From positions 9,178,501 to 9,242,500 of the forward strand of contig CM069880.1 of assembly GCA_036172665.1 (NCBI GenBank): a stretch of DNA of 64,000 nt. Reading direction: 5' to 3'. Made by a program: the position numbers and the translations under genes. The notes under the pieces are model-generated. The model was not told where the DNA came from. It saw nothing but the letters and a program-made list of their open reading frames with translations, and made no database searches. The stretch comes from Prosopocoilus inquinatus (Eukaryota > Arthropoda > Insecta > Coleoptera > Lucanidae). This document shows positions 11,171-22,630 of the stretch, in pieces (position 1 is the stretch's first letter; each line of letters begins with the position of its first letter).

Positions 11171-12345
11171 AATCCAACTCAATTAGAACAAAATTAGAAC
11201 GAAACCCTCATTTACTTAACTAAAGTAGATACATACATCAAGTAGAATTTGTTTAATCTTACAAATTAATTCCATTTTATTACATCTAAAAACAATCCAA
11301 CTCAATTAGAACAAAATCTTAATTTATTTCACCTGAAAACATCATTTATTTTTGTGAATCAAAGTTACTTTAAATTGGCGGTCTGAATCTAATCCAACTC
11401 TATTAGAACAAAATTAGAATGAAATACTACATTTTGTTTGTTTCGTTTATGCAAATTCGTTTCTTTAATTTGGGGGTCTTAATCAAATCGAACTAAATTA
11501 GAACAAAATGAAATACTAATTTATTTAAGCTAAAAACGTGAATCCACCTTTATTTATTTTTGTGAGTCAAAGTTTCTTTAACTCGAGGGTCTGCATCAAA
11601 TCCAACAATTCGATTAGAAAACAAAATTGAACGAAATACTACAGTTTGTTTATTTCGTTTACTTTTGAAAATCAAGGTTTCTTTAATTTGGGGGTCTTAA
11701 TCAAATCCAACTTAAATTAGAACAAAATCCTAATTTATTTAATCTGAAACTTTTATTTAGTTTTGTGAATCAAAGTGTCTTTAACTCGAGGGTCTGAATT
11801 AAATCCAACAACTCGATTAGAAAAAAAAAATGAACGAAATACTAGAGTTTGTTTATTTCGTTTACTTTTTTTTTAAATCAAAGTTTTTAATTTGGGGGTA
11901 TAAATCAAATCCATCCCGATTATAACAAAATCCTAATTGATTTAACTTAAACACATGAATTCACTTTTGTTTATTTTTGTAAGTCAAAGTTTCTTTAAGT
12001 TGGGATTCTGAATCAAATCCAAGTCGATTGGAAAAAAATATTGAACAAAATACTTCAATTTGTTTATTTCGTTTACTTTTTATAAATCAAAATTTCTTTG
12101 AATTTGGAGGTATTAATCAAATCCAACTCGATTAGAACAAACTCCTTGGAAACATGAATTCACCTTTATTTATTTTTGTGAATCAAAGTTTCTTTAACTT
12201 GGGCGGTCTGAATCAAATCCAACTCGACTATATAGAACAGAATTAGAACAAACGCTAAACCTTTTGCTAAATTTTGTTCATTTATTAAATTGAATTATCT
12301 AGTTTTAATCAAATCCAACTCATTTAGAACAAAATTAGAACGAAC
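11171..12345. repeat. Tandem array of about 12 units of roughly 100 bp with alternating types
   Basis: The anchor aatccaactc (with variants) starts near 11171, 11294, 11391, 11486, 11599, 11704, 11802, 11908, 12016, 12119, 12216 and 12311, giving steps of 95-123 bp. Units alternate between a type containing 'gaatcaaagtttctttaac-tcgagggtctga' and a type containing 'tttatttcgtttac...tttgggggtctta', so the true period is a dimer of about 205 bp. No coding content. Confidence 0.88.
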
Positions 12346-14088
12346 TTCCCAATTGCGATTGATTTAATATTTGCGCACGGATTCATTCGCTTAATAAGTG
12401 TTATAGTATAAAGAGAGAAAAACAAAAACAATAACAAAGATACTGTCGTTAATTATAAATAAATAATAGTAGCACAAGAAAGAACCTGTAAGTAAAAGTA
12501 GGGCGTGAAGAGCAACTAGGAAAAACAAAACAGGCTGTGATAAATGCGAAAGAATTTGTCATTTTAGAATGATTTCGATTACTTATTTTTGTAAAACGAT
12601 TAAATTAGTTTTCTTCATAATTTGATTTTTTTCTAAAATATGGGCCTACGCAAACAGGATTTATTACCCCTCCCCCCTTTTGTATGAACCAACTTTGGAA
12701 GTCTGTACATAATTTGTTTAAATTTTATAATAGACAAAAGTTTTCAATGCCATCCGCAAATAATAAATGTTTTGTTTTGAATTTTAAAAACGTACGCAGG
12801 TACGTGCTCGGAGTAGTAGAAAGAAACATAAGGTGGACGCGGACTAAAATTTAAAATACCCTCCTCCAAAACCTGTTTTACTATTTAGTCTGGGACGTGC
12901 CCGAAGCCCACTTAATACAAAAAAAGAAATACGAAACAAGGTCCACGTTACACACACTGAAATTAATCTATTATTAATAAAAATTAATTTCAGCTTCGGG
13001 TGATTGTTACAATGCGAATTGAATCAAACATCGTCGTTCTTGGAAGTCCGTGTAACCGTAAATCCCCGGCATGGAACGTGATGAAAAAGAATTAACTGTA
13101 AACGTTTCGTTTGGATAAACGTATCAGCTTCAGATGAAAAACCCACGCGCTTATCTTGGAAACGTGATCGGCTTCAAATGCAATTTTGTCACACCGTTCT
13201 ACTAATATTTTAAGACCGGCAGACTTTCCTTATACCTTACGTGGGCTTTTCCAAATAGAAAGTAAAATATAAACAATCGTGAGATCGTTTAATAGAAAGA
13301 AAATAACAACTTTCTATGATAAATTAGGCATACTATATAGCCGAATTCACTTCCGCCCCAAATTCCAAATCTAATTCAAAACCAGTCTAATTTTAAATTT
13401 CATTTTACAATGTACTAAGTTGCCCCAAAAATTAGTAGTCGTACAAGTTTTCGATTAACGACCAAACTACACGGACAATTAATAATCAACTATAGAACGT
13501 TCCACTCTTAATTCATCGTCAATTCATTCAAAAATTATAAGGCAGGAAATAACTAGCAGCGCCATCTGCCACACAATTCCTTCTGTTATCAAACGAATCT
13601 CCAGGTTTTTATGTTAAGAAAAAAGTGACCTTTCCATTATAAGAAGGAACCATCCAAATATCTGGAAGTTTTAAGCTAACCAGTTAGGCTACTCAAAAGC
13701 GCATTGCTTTCTTTGTTAGTTTCTTTGATTGGCCGGCTATTTATTAAACTTATTTGTTTTAACTCTAGTACGCATAAAGGTCTCTACAGAGAAAGAATTA
13801 GTGACACCATCTGTTAAGAGAGAGAAAGAGAAAGGAAATGCGTCATTCGAACCACGGCCTGCTGAATTAGTATGTCATATACGGCCAGGCCAATTTGCCT
13901 AAAAATGTGTTCCAGTAAAGCAAGCCATGAAGCGTGTCAACTAGCGCCCTCTCATACTCGTTAATTAGGTGCTACCATGGTTACGACACTGACACTTATT
14001 TTGACAACTCAATCAAGACGAATTGACATTTTTCATAACCAAAAATTTCAAGATGACAGTAATTTTGACACTAGTTTTGAATTTGAGG

Positions 14089-14218
14089 ACGCACGCTTTG
14101 CATTTTTTCCAAAAACATTTTTTAATGCTTTTTGGACTGACCGTATGAATTGATATGTCATATACGGTCAGTCCAAAAGCATTAAAAATGTTTTTTGGAA
14201 AAAATGACAAGCGTGTGT
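14089..14218. repeat. Hairpin with about 57-bp arms nested in the foldback element
   Basis: 14089-14146 pairs with 14162-14218. The loop gaattgatatgtcat and neighbouring tatacggtcagtccaa are also the terminal motif of the surrounding element, so this looks like two inverted element ends joined tip to tip. Confidence 0.88.
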
Positions 14219-14240
14219 CAAGTGACTCCCTCAATTTTAA

Positions 14241-14300
14241 AACCAGCTTCTGCTGATGAAGCCCTAAACAGGGCTGAAACAGCTGTACAGAGTACTGGTT
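14241..14300 (+). ncRNA. Type I hammerhead self-cleaving ribozyme, copy 2
   Basis: Outer stem I aaccag/ctggtt (14241-14246, 14295-14300); inner stem I ttctg/cagag (14248-14252, 14288-14292); core CTGATGA (14253-14259); stem II agccc/gggct (14260-14264, 14271-14275) with loop taaaca; GAA (14276-14278); palindromic stem III acag/ctgt (14279-14286); cleavage base A14287. The outer stem differs in sequence from copy 1 yet still pairs, which argues for RNA-level constraint. The 3' flank (cactgcaatcaaaaacgatt) is shared with copy 1; the long outer helix of copy 1 is missing on the 5' side. Cutting is expected after 14287. Confidence 0.88.
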
Positions 14301-14314
14301 CGAGAGATTCACTG

Positions 14315-14530
14315 CAATCAAAAACGATTTTCAACAAAAAATTTTAAAACTAGTGTTGACGTTAGTGTCATTTTAAAATTTTTAGTTATGAGTAATGTCA
14401 ATTCGTCAACGTCAAAATAATCGAAAACGATTTGCAACAAAATTTTTTAAAACTAGTGTTGACATTACTATCATTTTGAAGTTTTTGGTTACGAGTAATG
14501 TCAATTCGTCAATGTCAAAATAAGCGTCGA
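14315..14530. repeat. Tandem duplication of about 105 bp inside the element's right arm
   Basis: Two consecutive units, each beginning 'atcraaaacgattt' and carrying 'aaaactagtgttgac', 'gagtaatgtcaattcgtca' and 'gtcaaaata', lie at about 14315-14419 and 14420-14530. Divergence is modest. Confidence 0.8.
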
Positions 14531-14927
14531 TGTCGTAACCTTAGTAACATCTAATTAATGAGTGTTAGGGGGCGCTAGGTGACACACTCCATGGTTTGCT
14601 TTACTGAAACACATTTTTAGACGAATTGGACTGTCTGTCTATGACATATCAATTCAGCTGGCCGTGTTCTAAGCATGGCCACCTACACTAACGTGTGTGA
14701 ATTAATTCTCTCGTTTTATTTTTCTGTTTCTTTTCACTCAGCGATTTATTTTGAAAGTTTTCCGATAACCGTAAGGAACTTAGCGCCATCTGTGATAGCA
14801 CAGGGGAACGAATTTTGATGACAGTTCGCCGATATCACTAAATTAGCAACACTGGTGTTGTCTGTTATTACAGGGCTTTAAAACCTGGCAAGTCGTTCGG
14901 ATTGCGGCGGAGTTTCTTGAGCTACTC

Positions 14928-14974
14928 TTCTGCTGATGAGGCCCCAATTAAGACGGAAATAGCGCTATACAGAA
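14928..14974 (+). ncRNA. Hammerhead ribozyme, copy 3, with eroded stem II
   Basis: Inner stem I ttctg (14928-14932) with cagaa (14970-14974); core CTGATGA (14933-14939); GAA (14956-14958); stem III atagc/gctat (14959-14968) palindromic; cleavage base A14969. Compared with copies 1 and 2, stem III changed on both sides and still pairs. Stem II (ggcccc...) has lost its partner strand, so catalytic activity is doubtful. An outer helix like that of copy 1 remains in part (caagtcgttcggattgc at 14889-14905 with gcaat and agactt at 14983-14999). Confidence 0.62.
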
Positions 14975-15296
14975 TACGAACTGCAATCTGAGCAGACTTG
15001 CTACGGCACTGGGTTTTGGAACAAGCTGTATGTGGATAAAGAAATTGAAAGTCAAAACATGTCGTAAATATTCGTGGCATTGCTGCAATCTACGCTTTAA
15101 CTTAAAAAAAAAATCTAAATCTATAGAACAATTACTTTTACAACAAAACAATGCGAGACGTGATGTTTTGTAATCGCGAATATTGTTACGCCATTGTTTT
15201 AAATCATTATCGAAGCAAACAAGATTTTTTTTCTTTTTTTGCTTTAATGGACGATTAAATAAACGATAATTCATTTCTGTTTTTATTACAGATTTC

Positions 15297-15305
15297 ATGG
15301 GATAG
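15297..15305 (+). other. Two-codon upstream ORF (Met-Gly-stop) before Sema5c
   Basis: The start-codon exon begins after the acceptor at 15290-15291 and reads ATG GGA TAG at 15297-15305, only two bases before the main ATG at 15308. Any mRNA using this acceptor carries it. Minimal uORFs so close to a start can lower initiation; the effect here is inferred. Confidence 0.6.
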
Positions 15306-15307
15306 CT

Positions 15308-18300
15308 ATGAGAGCTTTACTTCCTTTCGTCCTGTTAAACGTATTCACTAACACTCGCACAGAATCCGCCTTGGATCCGGACAAAAATGATTTTCGCTTC
15401 ATTTCGTATCAAGGTGAGTAAGAAATTGTAGACACGACCGATTAAAATAATATTGCAACCAGTGGCGTAACAACATGTGCAGGTAAAAGTCATGTGATGT
15501 GCAACTTGAATTTACGTTTTAAATTCTCACGATTGTATGTAAGTACCTTGATGCTCACTTAAAAATGATACTTTTCATTAAATATTCAGTGGCAAGCTTT
15601 TAAAACAGTGCCATTTGCGATAGTAAAAAAGTGCCAGTAATTATTTTAAAAAGATTGAATTTTTGGGTCCCCTGTTTCCTCGCTGAATCCCCGATTGTTA
15701 CGACACTGGCGGCAGCTATGCTTACAAATAAAGGAAACATCTGTTTTTTTTTTCTTCAGAATAATTTGACGTACGTCTTAACTTAACTTAATTGATTGAT
15801 AATAGAAATAATTTTTTTACTTTTTTTTATTTGATAAAGCACTTCTCCTTTGATTTTTTTTTTAATTGAAATGAAACTATTGCACCACAGTTGGATGTCA
15901 GAACTTGCATTTAGATATCAACGAGTTTAGTAACGACTGAAAATTGAGTAACTAGGATATTTACAGCTTGAAATAAACAAACAAGATGAAGTAAACCTTA
16001 TCGCTGTGTAAATTTAGACGGTGACGATAAATTTTATACCTGAAGTAAGATAAATATTAAGTAAACCATCTTCAAGTGGACGGGAAAAAAATCGTCTTAA
16101 CGTGCCCGTTTATTTACAAGAAAATCAAATTTCTCTCTCGAGATGAATTTTATTGTTAGTTTGAATCTTAGTCTTCGCTCGACGAAGATAAGGTTTAAAT
16201 TATTATTGCTCAACACACTCGAGCCAACAGAAAAAAATACTATTGCTAGCTAGCTAAAAATAACTTATCACAAATTGATACAAACCTATGAAAACATAAA
16301 AATGTTATTTACGAGTGCATTAATAACGATAAAACTCGTCTGACCATTATGAAAGTGTTTGGCTTTCGTAACAGGGCTTCTGCGTTAATGTTTGTTTTTG
16401 TATACTTCTTAAGACATGCCATACAACAAACATTGCTTGGATTGCATGCACTTCCGTGCAAAAGTTCCATGAATTTCATTTGAAACTTACGTCTTTACTA
16501 ACATAAAATGACGTTATTGTGACATTTACCTATCGAGTGCGTTGTTCTACAAATAAATTCAAATTTACCGCCGCGTGGCGCCAAAAACAAATTGCATCAT
16601 TTACCAACATTTTAAGTAGGGCTTAAATTTATTGGTCACAACAAAACAAATAGCTGTCATTAATGTTATTTAATATAATTGGTTATATTCGATTCATCAA
16701 TGTTTTTTTCTTGTTTTATTGTTGTGTGTACGTTATGCTAGAACTACGGAAACATCACAAAACTCACAAACAAACATTTCAATTTAATGTCTTTTATAGG
16801 TTAACCACATGTCATCCGAATGTTTTCCTTATTATAGAGACCTTTACAAAACTTCCGCTAGATGTCAACCACTCCGTGATTTTCTCGAATACCAGCCACT
16901 AAATTTCTTTTTGTTATGATTATTTTTTTAAGAATAAAAATCGTTAGATATAGCGTTTTAGACTGACCGCTTTGGAGCACTCTGATTTTACTATATTAAG
17001 GTTAAAATAAAATCTAGTTACTCTGAGGACGCGCCCGACCAATCAGTCGAAAACGCTGTATTAATTTCCTTGCAAATTTACATAGTGTAAACTTGGCTTG
17101 TGCAAGTAACCAATCCACAACAGGCAGGCACAATTTTTAGGCGGGAATTTGAATTTATTCCTCCGAATTCACAATTGAAACGCTATTTTTTTTAATTTAT
17201 CTTTACAATCGCAAAATTATGACTTATTTTTCTGATCTTAATTAATTCAGCGATAAGTCTCAAGTGTGTTTTATTAGAAATCATTGATCGAACTGCTATT
17301 GAGAAACGAGATCGAAGTCCGATAAAAAAATTAATTTAAATGATAATTATTTTTTTGCAGATTTGCAAACTTCGTTCGACAAATTCTCTCAAAAAAGCGT
17401 CACCACTTACTCGCAACTGCTTTTTGACGTGTCTAGAAACCAAGTTTTGGTAGGAGCCAGGTGAGCACTGTATATAATTTTCTTAATTTAATATTTCTAT
17501 GATAAGTTTTTTTTTCCTCTCGGCGAAGGTCAGGTTTGGCCCGGCTAAAAATTTGATAATGTATACTGAACAGAAACGCTTTGAGTACGTGAGCTGCTTA
17601 TGAACGTGCCAGGACTAACAAGAATATTTCCCCCAAATTAAATGTCCACCACTTTAGATGGACATGAAGCAAGAGTTAAGCTCCATGCTTTTTTTTTCTT
17701 CAAATTCCCCATCTAAATCCCTTCCCTCAAAGTTAATTGCTTTGCTTAACAAAAAAAAATATTTAATTTGGCAAAAGACAGGGAAATCCCTCACTCCTTT
17801 TTTTAATAAATAGGAAAGTATTATTGTAATTTTTCTTCCAAAACGAATTACATTGCACTGTTTAACAGAAAAATATTTTCCCTTTTAATAAATAGGAAAG
17901 TTCTCTTGTATTTTTTTTTAAACAATTTTTTCATGTAATTCTAGAGATACCTTGTACAGACTGTCACTGCCTCACTTGCACCTATTAGAAAATGCAACTT
18001 GGACGTCGCCTGATGAGAAAATACAGATTTGCCTCACGAAAGGTCAGTCGGAGGAAAACTGTCACAATTACATCAAAATTCTGCTTACAAATGGCAAAAG
18101 AATTTTCGCTTGTGGAACCAATGCGTTCTCACCCCTGTGCTCTTGGCGTGAGGTTCGTATAATGTCAGACCCGCTTAGATTATTTAATTGGTTTCTGGAA
18201 TTGCAGATTGAAAACTTGAACCGAGTAACAGACTGGGTGGATGGTGTTGCCAAGTGCCCCTACAACCCCATGGCAAACATTTCAGCCCTCATGACGGATA

Positions 18301-21160
18301 CTGGGGAGTACTACGTTGGAGGACCTACAGATTTTTCAGGCTCGGATTTCGCCATCTACCGCAGCATGAGCAACTTGGATATTATTCGGACTAAACAGTA
18401 CAACAGCATGTGGTTGAACGAGCCCCAATTTGTGGCTACCTTCGAAACTGACAAGTTTATTTATTTTCTGTTTCGTGAAGCCGCAGTTGAATATATTAAT
18501 TGCGGAAAGGTGAGGCGCTATAAAATTTGGTGGGAACGAACAAGGACCAAATCGTTTTTCTTTTAGATTGTATATTCGAGAATTGCAAGAATGTGTAAAA
18601 GCGACAACGGAGGCAAAGTAATGCTCATCGATAACTGGACCACGTTTCTAAAGGCGCGTTTGAACTGTTCAATTAACGGGGAATACCCCTTTTATTTCGA
18701 TGAAATCCAAAGTGCATCGTACATCCCTGAGGAGGGTTTAGTTTATGCGACGTTTTCCACCCCTGTGAACAGCATAGCAGGCTCAGCAATCTGTTCTTTC
18801 AATTTAACAGCTATAGATCGTTCTTTTTCGGGGCCGTTCAAGTATCAAGAAGACACGGGAAGCACCTGGGATAAGCATTATTCGCAATACCAAGATCACT
18901 TCGAGTGCAAAGCCTCAGTGCATAGCAATAATTTAATCGAAAGTTCCAAATACCAGCTCATGGATACTGCCGTTCAGGCCACAACGTTAAGGCCCTTGCA
19001 TGTCGCAGAGCTGCAACGTTACACTCATTTAACAATAGACGTGTTAGCTACTAAGTTGCATGCATTCGTGCATGTGATCTATGTAGCTACCAGCGAGGGC
19101 TTGATAAAAAAAATTACAGTTCTTCCTCGAACTCAAGAGACTTGCGTTGTTGAGATTTGGCAACCCGTGGCAGACGCAAGAATTCCAATACAGAGCTTGC
19201 AGTACCTAAAAGATACTAACTCTGTGTATGTGGGAACTAAAAATGAGTTGCTGCGCATTTCTGCTGATCACTGCCGTCGCCACGTCTCTAAAGAAAGCTG
19301 CATGAACGCCATGGATCCCTACTGTGGATGGAATGAGTATGACGAAGCATGCACCACAGCTCCCCTTTCTGATCCACTTACACCATACTGGGATCAAAGC
19401 GTAACAACATGCCCCATTTTGGATGCTCGAATCGATGGAGGTATGTACATACGCATCCCCCTGAATATTGCCATAAAACACTCTAATTTGCTTCTTTTTT
19501 TTTCAGGATGGAGCACTTGGTCTGAATGGTCTTCTTGTATCCACGGCAACCCAGCGGAATCAGATTTTTACGACGAATGTCTGTGTCAAGTGCGTCGGTG
19601 TAACAACCCTGCCCCTCGAAACGGTGGTTCTTCTTGTGTAGGTCCTTCAATTGCAGTCACAAATTGCACAATCCACGGAGGATGGACCGCTTGGTCTGCT
19701 TGGTCTGAATGTTCTGCAACCTGTGGGATCGCTGTGAAAACCAGAACGAGAACCTGCACGAATCCAGCCCCGGCACACGGAGGAAGAGTCTGCGTGGGTC
19801 AAGATCGATCTGAAGTGTTGTGCACGGGAAATCCACCTTGTCCAGTACCTAGCCCTCCTCCTCAAGACGGTGGATGGAGTGAGTGGGAAACTTGGGAACC
19901 TTGTTCGACTATCTGCGGTGGTGGATTTAGGAAGCGATACAGGCGGTGTAATAATCCACCTCCGGCACGCGGGGGTTTAGAATGTGCGGGATCTCACCTT
20001 GACTTTGAAATGTGCAATATGGAACCGTGTATGGAACAAAAGAAAGTTGCACCTTGGACGCCTTGGTTCATCACGAACAAAACCAATTCGAAAAATGAAC
20101 CGATTCAAAGAAGGTTTAAATATATTTGCCGGGGGCCTGTGCAAAGTGCTCAGCAACTTAAGATTAGCATACATAAGGAGGAGGATCGTGCGTGCCAGGA
20201 TGGTTTGTGTGCGATTGTTTCGAACACTAATTCCGGTTGGAGTCCGTGGAGTCCTTGGAGTGGTTGCTCGGCTACGTGTGGCACTGGAAGGCATACGAGG
20301 ACGAGGTTCTGTGAAAAGAATGGCCCTTGCCAAGGTCCTAGCACCCAAACGAAAGAGTGCAACATTCGACCGTGTGAATCTAAGTGGAACTGTTGGAATG
20401 ATTGGTCGCCTTGTAGTGTGTCTTGTGGGTGGGGTATAAAGAAGAGGTTCAGAGCGTGTTTGGGCGACATGTGTGAAGGTCACTCTTATGAAGAAGAGGC
20501 ATGCGAACAACCTCCTTGTGAATGTAAGTAATATAAAAGTGTTTTTAATAATTGAGGTGAGTCAATGATGAAATTGCAGCACTCTTGGGGTGGGGAAAGT
20601 GGACTGCATGGTCTCTGTGTGATGAGAAGAAGCTTCAGTATCGATCGAGAGTGTGCAAAGCAACGAATCCTAGTCCGAACATGTGCAAGGGTGACTCTGA
20701 AGAAAGTAGAATGTGTATATATAACCCTGATATGCCCAATGGTAAGCAACCTGCATTTAATTCCCCAACAAAATTAACTGTACGTTTTACAGATCTCTAT
20801 TCACAATCAGGAACAACGTCTGCTTCGTTTGGTCTTGTAATCGGCTATGTTATAGTAGGATTCGTTATCTGTTTAGTCTGCTCGGTGATTTTCTTCTATT
20901 ATTACGTAAAGAAGAAACGAAATCGCATTCCCAGTTCACCTCATTACATCAACGCCAAACCGAATTCGTATATATCGGTCCCGCTGAAAGAAAGGTCGAA
21001 CAAAAAACAGTGTCCGTCCACTTCTAATTCGATTCTGAACAACATCAATGGTACCCTGAAGTTATCAAAATGCAACGATTATGAATCCTCAACCATCAAA
21101 CGTAACAGTCACGGCTTAAACAATGGCCTTACAAAAACAGACAAAGCGTATTATGAATGA
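15308..21160 (+). CDS. Sema5c: Semaphorin-5c-like transmembrane semaphorin, 1045 aa, 8 coding exons
   Basis: Axon-guidance/cell-polarity semaphorin of class 5. Coding exons: 15308-15413, 17361-17460, 17945-18152, 18207-18509, 18567-19440, 19507-20523, 20580-20741, 20793-21160; phases agree and total 1046 codons. Domains in order: signal peptide (MRALLPFVLLNVFT), sema domain (about 30-465, with CGTNAFSPLCSWRE and DWVDGVAKCPYNP), PSI (about 470-500, CMNAMDPYCGW), seven thrombospondin type-1 repeats (about 531-920; GWSTWSEWSSC, GWTAWSAWSEC, GWSEWETWEPC, APWTPW, GWSPWSPWSGC, WNCWNDWSPC, GWGKWTAWSLC), one membrane span (about 936-960) and a short tail of about 85 residues. TSRs plus a transmembrane segment define class 5. 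The fourth TSR is divergent. Several introns are only 51-66 nt. The first coding intron is about 1.95 kb. A non-coding first exon lies upstream. Confidence 0.96.
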
Positions 21161-22153
21161 CGTTTAATTAAAATGAGACTGATTGTAAATTTAAGTAGAG
21201 AAGCCAGTTGTGTTTTATTATAGTAACGAAAAAAGATACAGTTTGTTAATGTTGTTACAAATTCTTGTGGAGTATTCAGCTATAGGTTTAACTGTGATAT
21301 TTTTTTATTCGTACGCATTCATAACTACCTTTCACCTATGACAGCTTAATCGACAGAGGATTTTTTTACTTTATCATTATCACACACTTGCCCACTGACG
21401 AGTTGTAGTTTTTAACATGTATTTCTTTATAACATACTAACATGAAAGTGTACCTGCCTTTTTTGTTATAAAATTGTAGTCGGTAATTTAAAAACAGTAA
21501 ATAATAATAGCTTTACTTCGTATGCCATATGTGCCAATTCAAAATAAATAATTCACCAACATCACAAACCTGTGGACTTATTTATTTTGAATTTGATAGT
21601 AACCAAAAAAAATCTACTTAATTTTTTTATTGTACATTTAAGTTTTTGTATAGATAAAAAATATTATTACTCACATTGAGTAATATTACATTGTTACAAA
21701 ATAAGCATTTGTTTTATTTTCTCTCTCTCATTTCTGTCATGAAGCTTTGAATTAAGACAAAACCCTATGTTTAAAGCTATTTATTTATTTAAACAATGCA
21801 GAACAAAGCTTCTGACATGTTTTTTACAATCTTTAAACGTGAGATTATAAAATGCATTTTTCAATTAATGTTAATAATAAACATATCAAAAAATAATTAC
21901 ACAACATGACAATAACATGCAATTCTAACCAAGGCTTGAAATCAATTTACATGAATTAAACTGAAAGATCTCTTTGGAATGCGATTAACCATTAAAAATT
22001 CTGTATTGTTGTGTACGGCCACGGCAAGCCTACATTTTTAAACGACTAGATATCTGGGCATCAACAAGTAACTACCATATACATAAAAAGTTGGTGGCAG
22101 AGGGTAGTGGTAGTGCACGAAGCCTACTATTTAAAAAACCTGCTGAAGAAAGT
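21161..22153. other. Convergent 3' region of Sema5c (+) and SCOC (-)
   Basis: AT-rich, no coding exon. AATAAA signals are present for Sema5c (21543-21548) and on the minus strand for SCOC (TTTATT at 21784-21789), so the two transcripts probably end close together and may overlap. Confidence 0.6.
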
Positions 22154-22630
22154 CTACTTCTTCTTAATTTTAGGCGAAGTGGACTGAAATACGCTCGAAG
22201 CCGACATTAAATTCTCTATGTACTGCCCCAAGACTTGATTCTCAGATCTCAATTTGAGATTTTCCTCCTTAACACTGTCGACACGCTGGGACAAATCATC
22301 GAGGGTGTTCTGTAATTCTAAGACCTGCGATATTAACCGTGCTTTTTCCTCTTGCTCATCCGGACTCGCATCCGTCTCTAAACCGTGATGTTGCGGACTG
22401 GAACTTCCATTGGTGAAAGTCGATTGTATCGAATCCATGCTACGACCGTGAATCATACTTGAAGAGTTCGCTTCGGAAATCGAATTCTGATCGGGCTCGT
22501 CAAATATAATTACTAAAAAAATCAACGAAATCTTTTCCTTCGTTATCATCACTAACAGATAAATACCTTGAGGATCATCGTCAGCTAACGGTATGTTATT
22601 AATATCGTCTTGTAATTTAGCGTTTGCCAT
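22154..22630 (-). CDS. SCOC: SCOC-like short coiled-coil protein, 140 aa, 2 exons
   Basis: Homologue of SCOC/UNC-69, a Golgi-associated coiled-coil adaptor implicated in vesicle transport, autophagy and axon outgrowth in other animals. Exons 22630-22567 and 22512-22154, separated by a 54-nt intron. The conserved C-terminal block runs from about residue 77: [20 protein letters not shown], then [20 protein letters not shown], then [10 protein letters not shown] and a lysine-rich end (KIKKK), matching the family almost residue for residue. The N-terminal half is acidic and low in complexity. I chose the ATG at 22630 (MANAKLQDD); no in-frame ATG lies upstream. It is divergent from Contactin, with about 780 bp between start codons. 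Confidence 0.95.
   Translation of the reverse strand: MANAKLQDDINNIPLADDDPQGIYLLVMITKEKISLIFLVIIFDEPDQNSISEANSSSMIHGRSMDSIQSTFTNGSSSPQHHGLETDASPDEQEEKARLISQVLELQNTLDDLSQRVDSVKEENLKLRSENQVLGQYIENLMSASSVFQSTSPKIKKK

Larger units (their letters stand above)
13854..14665. mobile_element. Large foldback element with ~230-bp inverted ends, hairpin and ribozyme
   Basis: The left end (acggcctgctgaatta, gtatgtcata) returns inverted at the right end (tatgacatatcaattcagct ending ggccgt at 14665). The similarity runs inward for over 200 bp on each side, including 'acatttttag', 'gctttact', 'gcgcc' and 'aattgacat' phrases. Inside are a 57-bp-arm hairpin (14089-14218), a hammerhead (14241-14300) and a tandem doubling of the inner right arm (about 14315-14530). 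The plan matches the element at 5579-6181. No transposase is encoded. Confidence 0.78.
6683..15290. other. Intergenic region rich in repeats
   Basis: I see no convincing coding exon between the protease start codon and the Sema5c start exon. It contains the tandem arrays at 7110-7680 and 11171-12345, MITEs at 9252-9784 and 9925-10041, and the ribozyme-bearing elements near 13854-14999. Remaining stretches (about 7700-9250, 10050-11150, 12370-13850) show only AT-rich sequence with short unsupported frames. An upstream non-coding exon of Sema5c must lie somewhere here, because the start-codon exon opens with a splice acceptor at 15290-15291. Confidence 0.55.

Noticed and set aside
13559..13570. 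gcgccatctgcc and a similar motif near 14782 as CTCF sites
   Set aside because: Only the GATGGCGC half fits; several mismatches in the rest of the consensus.
18153..18206. Reading through the 54-nt stretch in the Sema5c sema domain as coding
   Set aside because: It is in frame and open, but removing it restores the conserved CSWRE-IENL join, and its borders are gt...ttgcag.
19977..20510. 177-aa minus-strand frame and other frames opposite Sema5c
   Set aside because: They are shadows of the cysteine-rich thrombospondin-repeat exon; the plus-strand reading has family motifs and matched splice phases.
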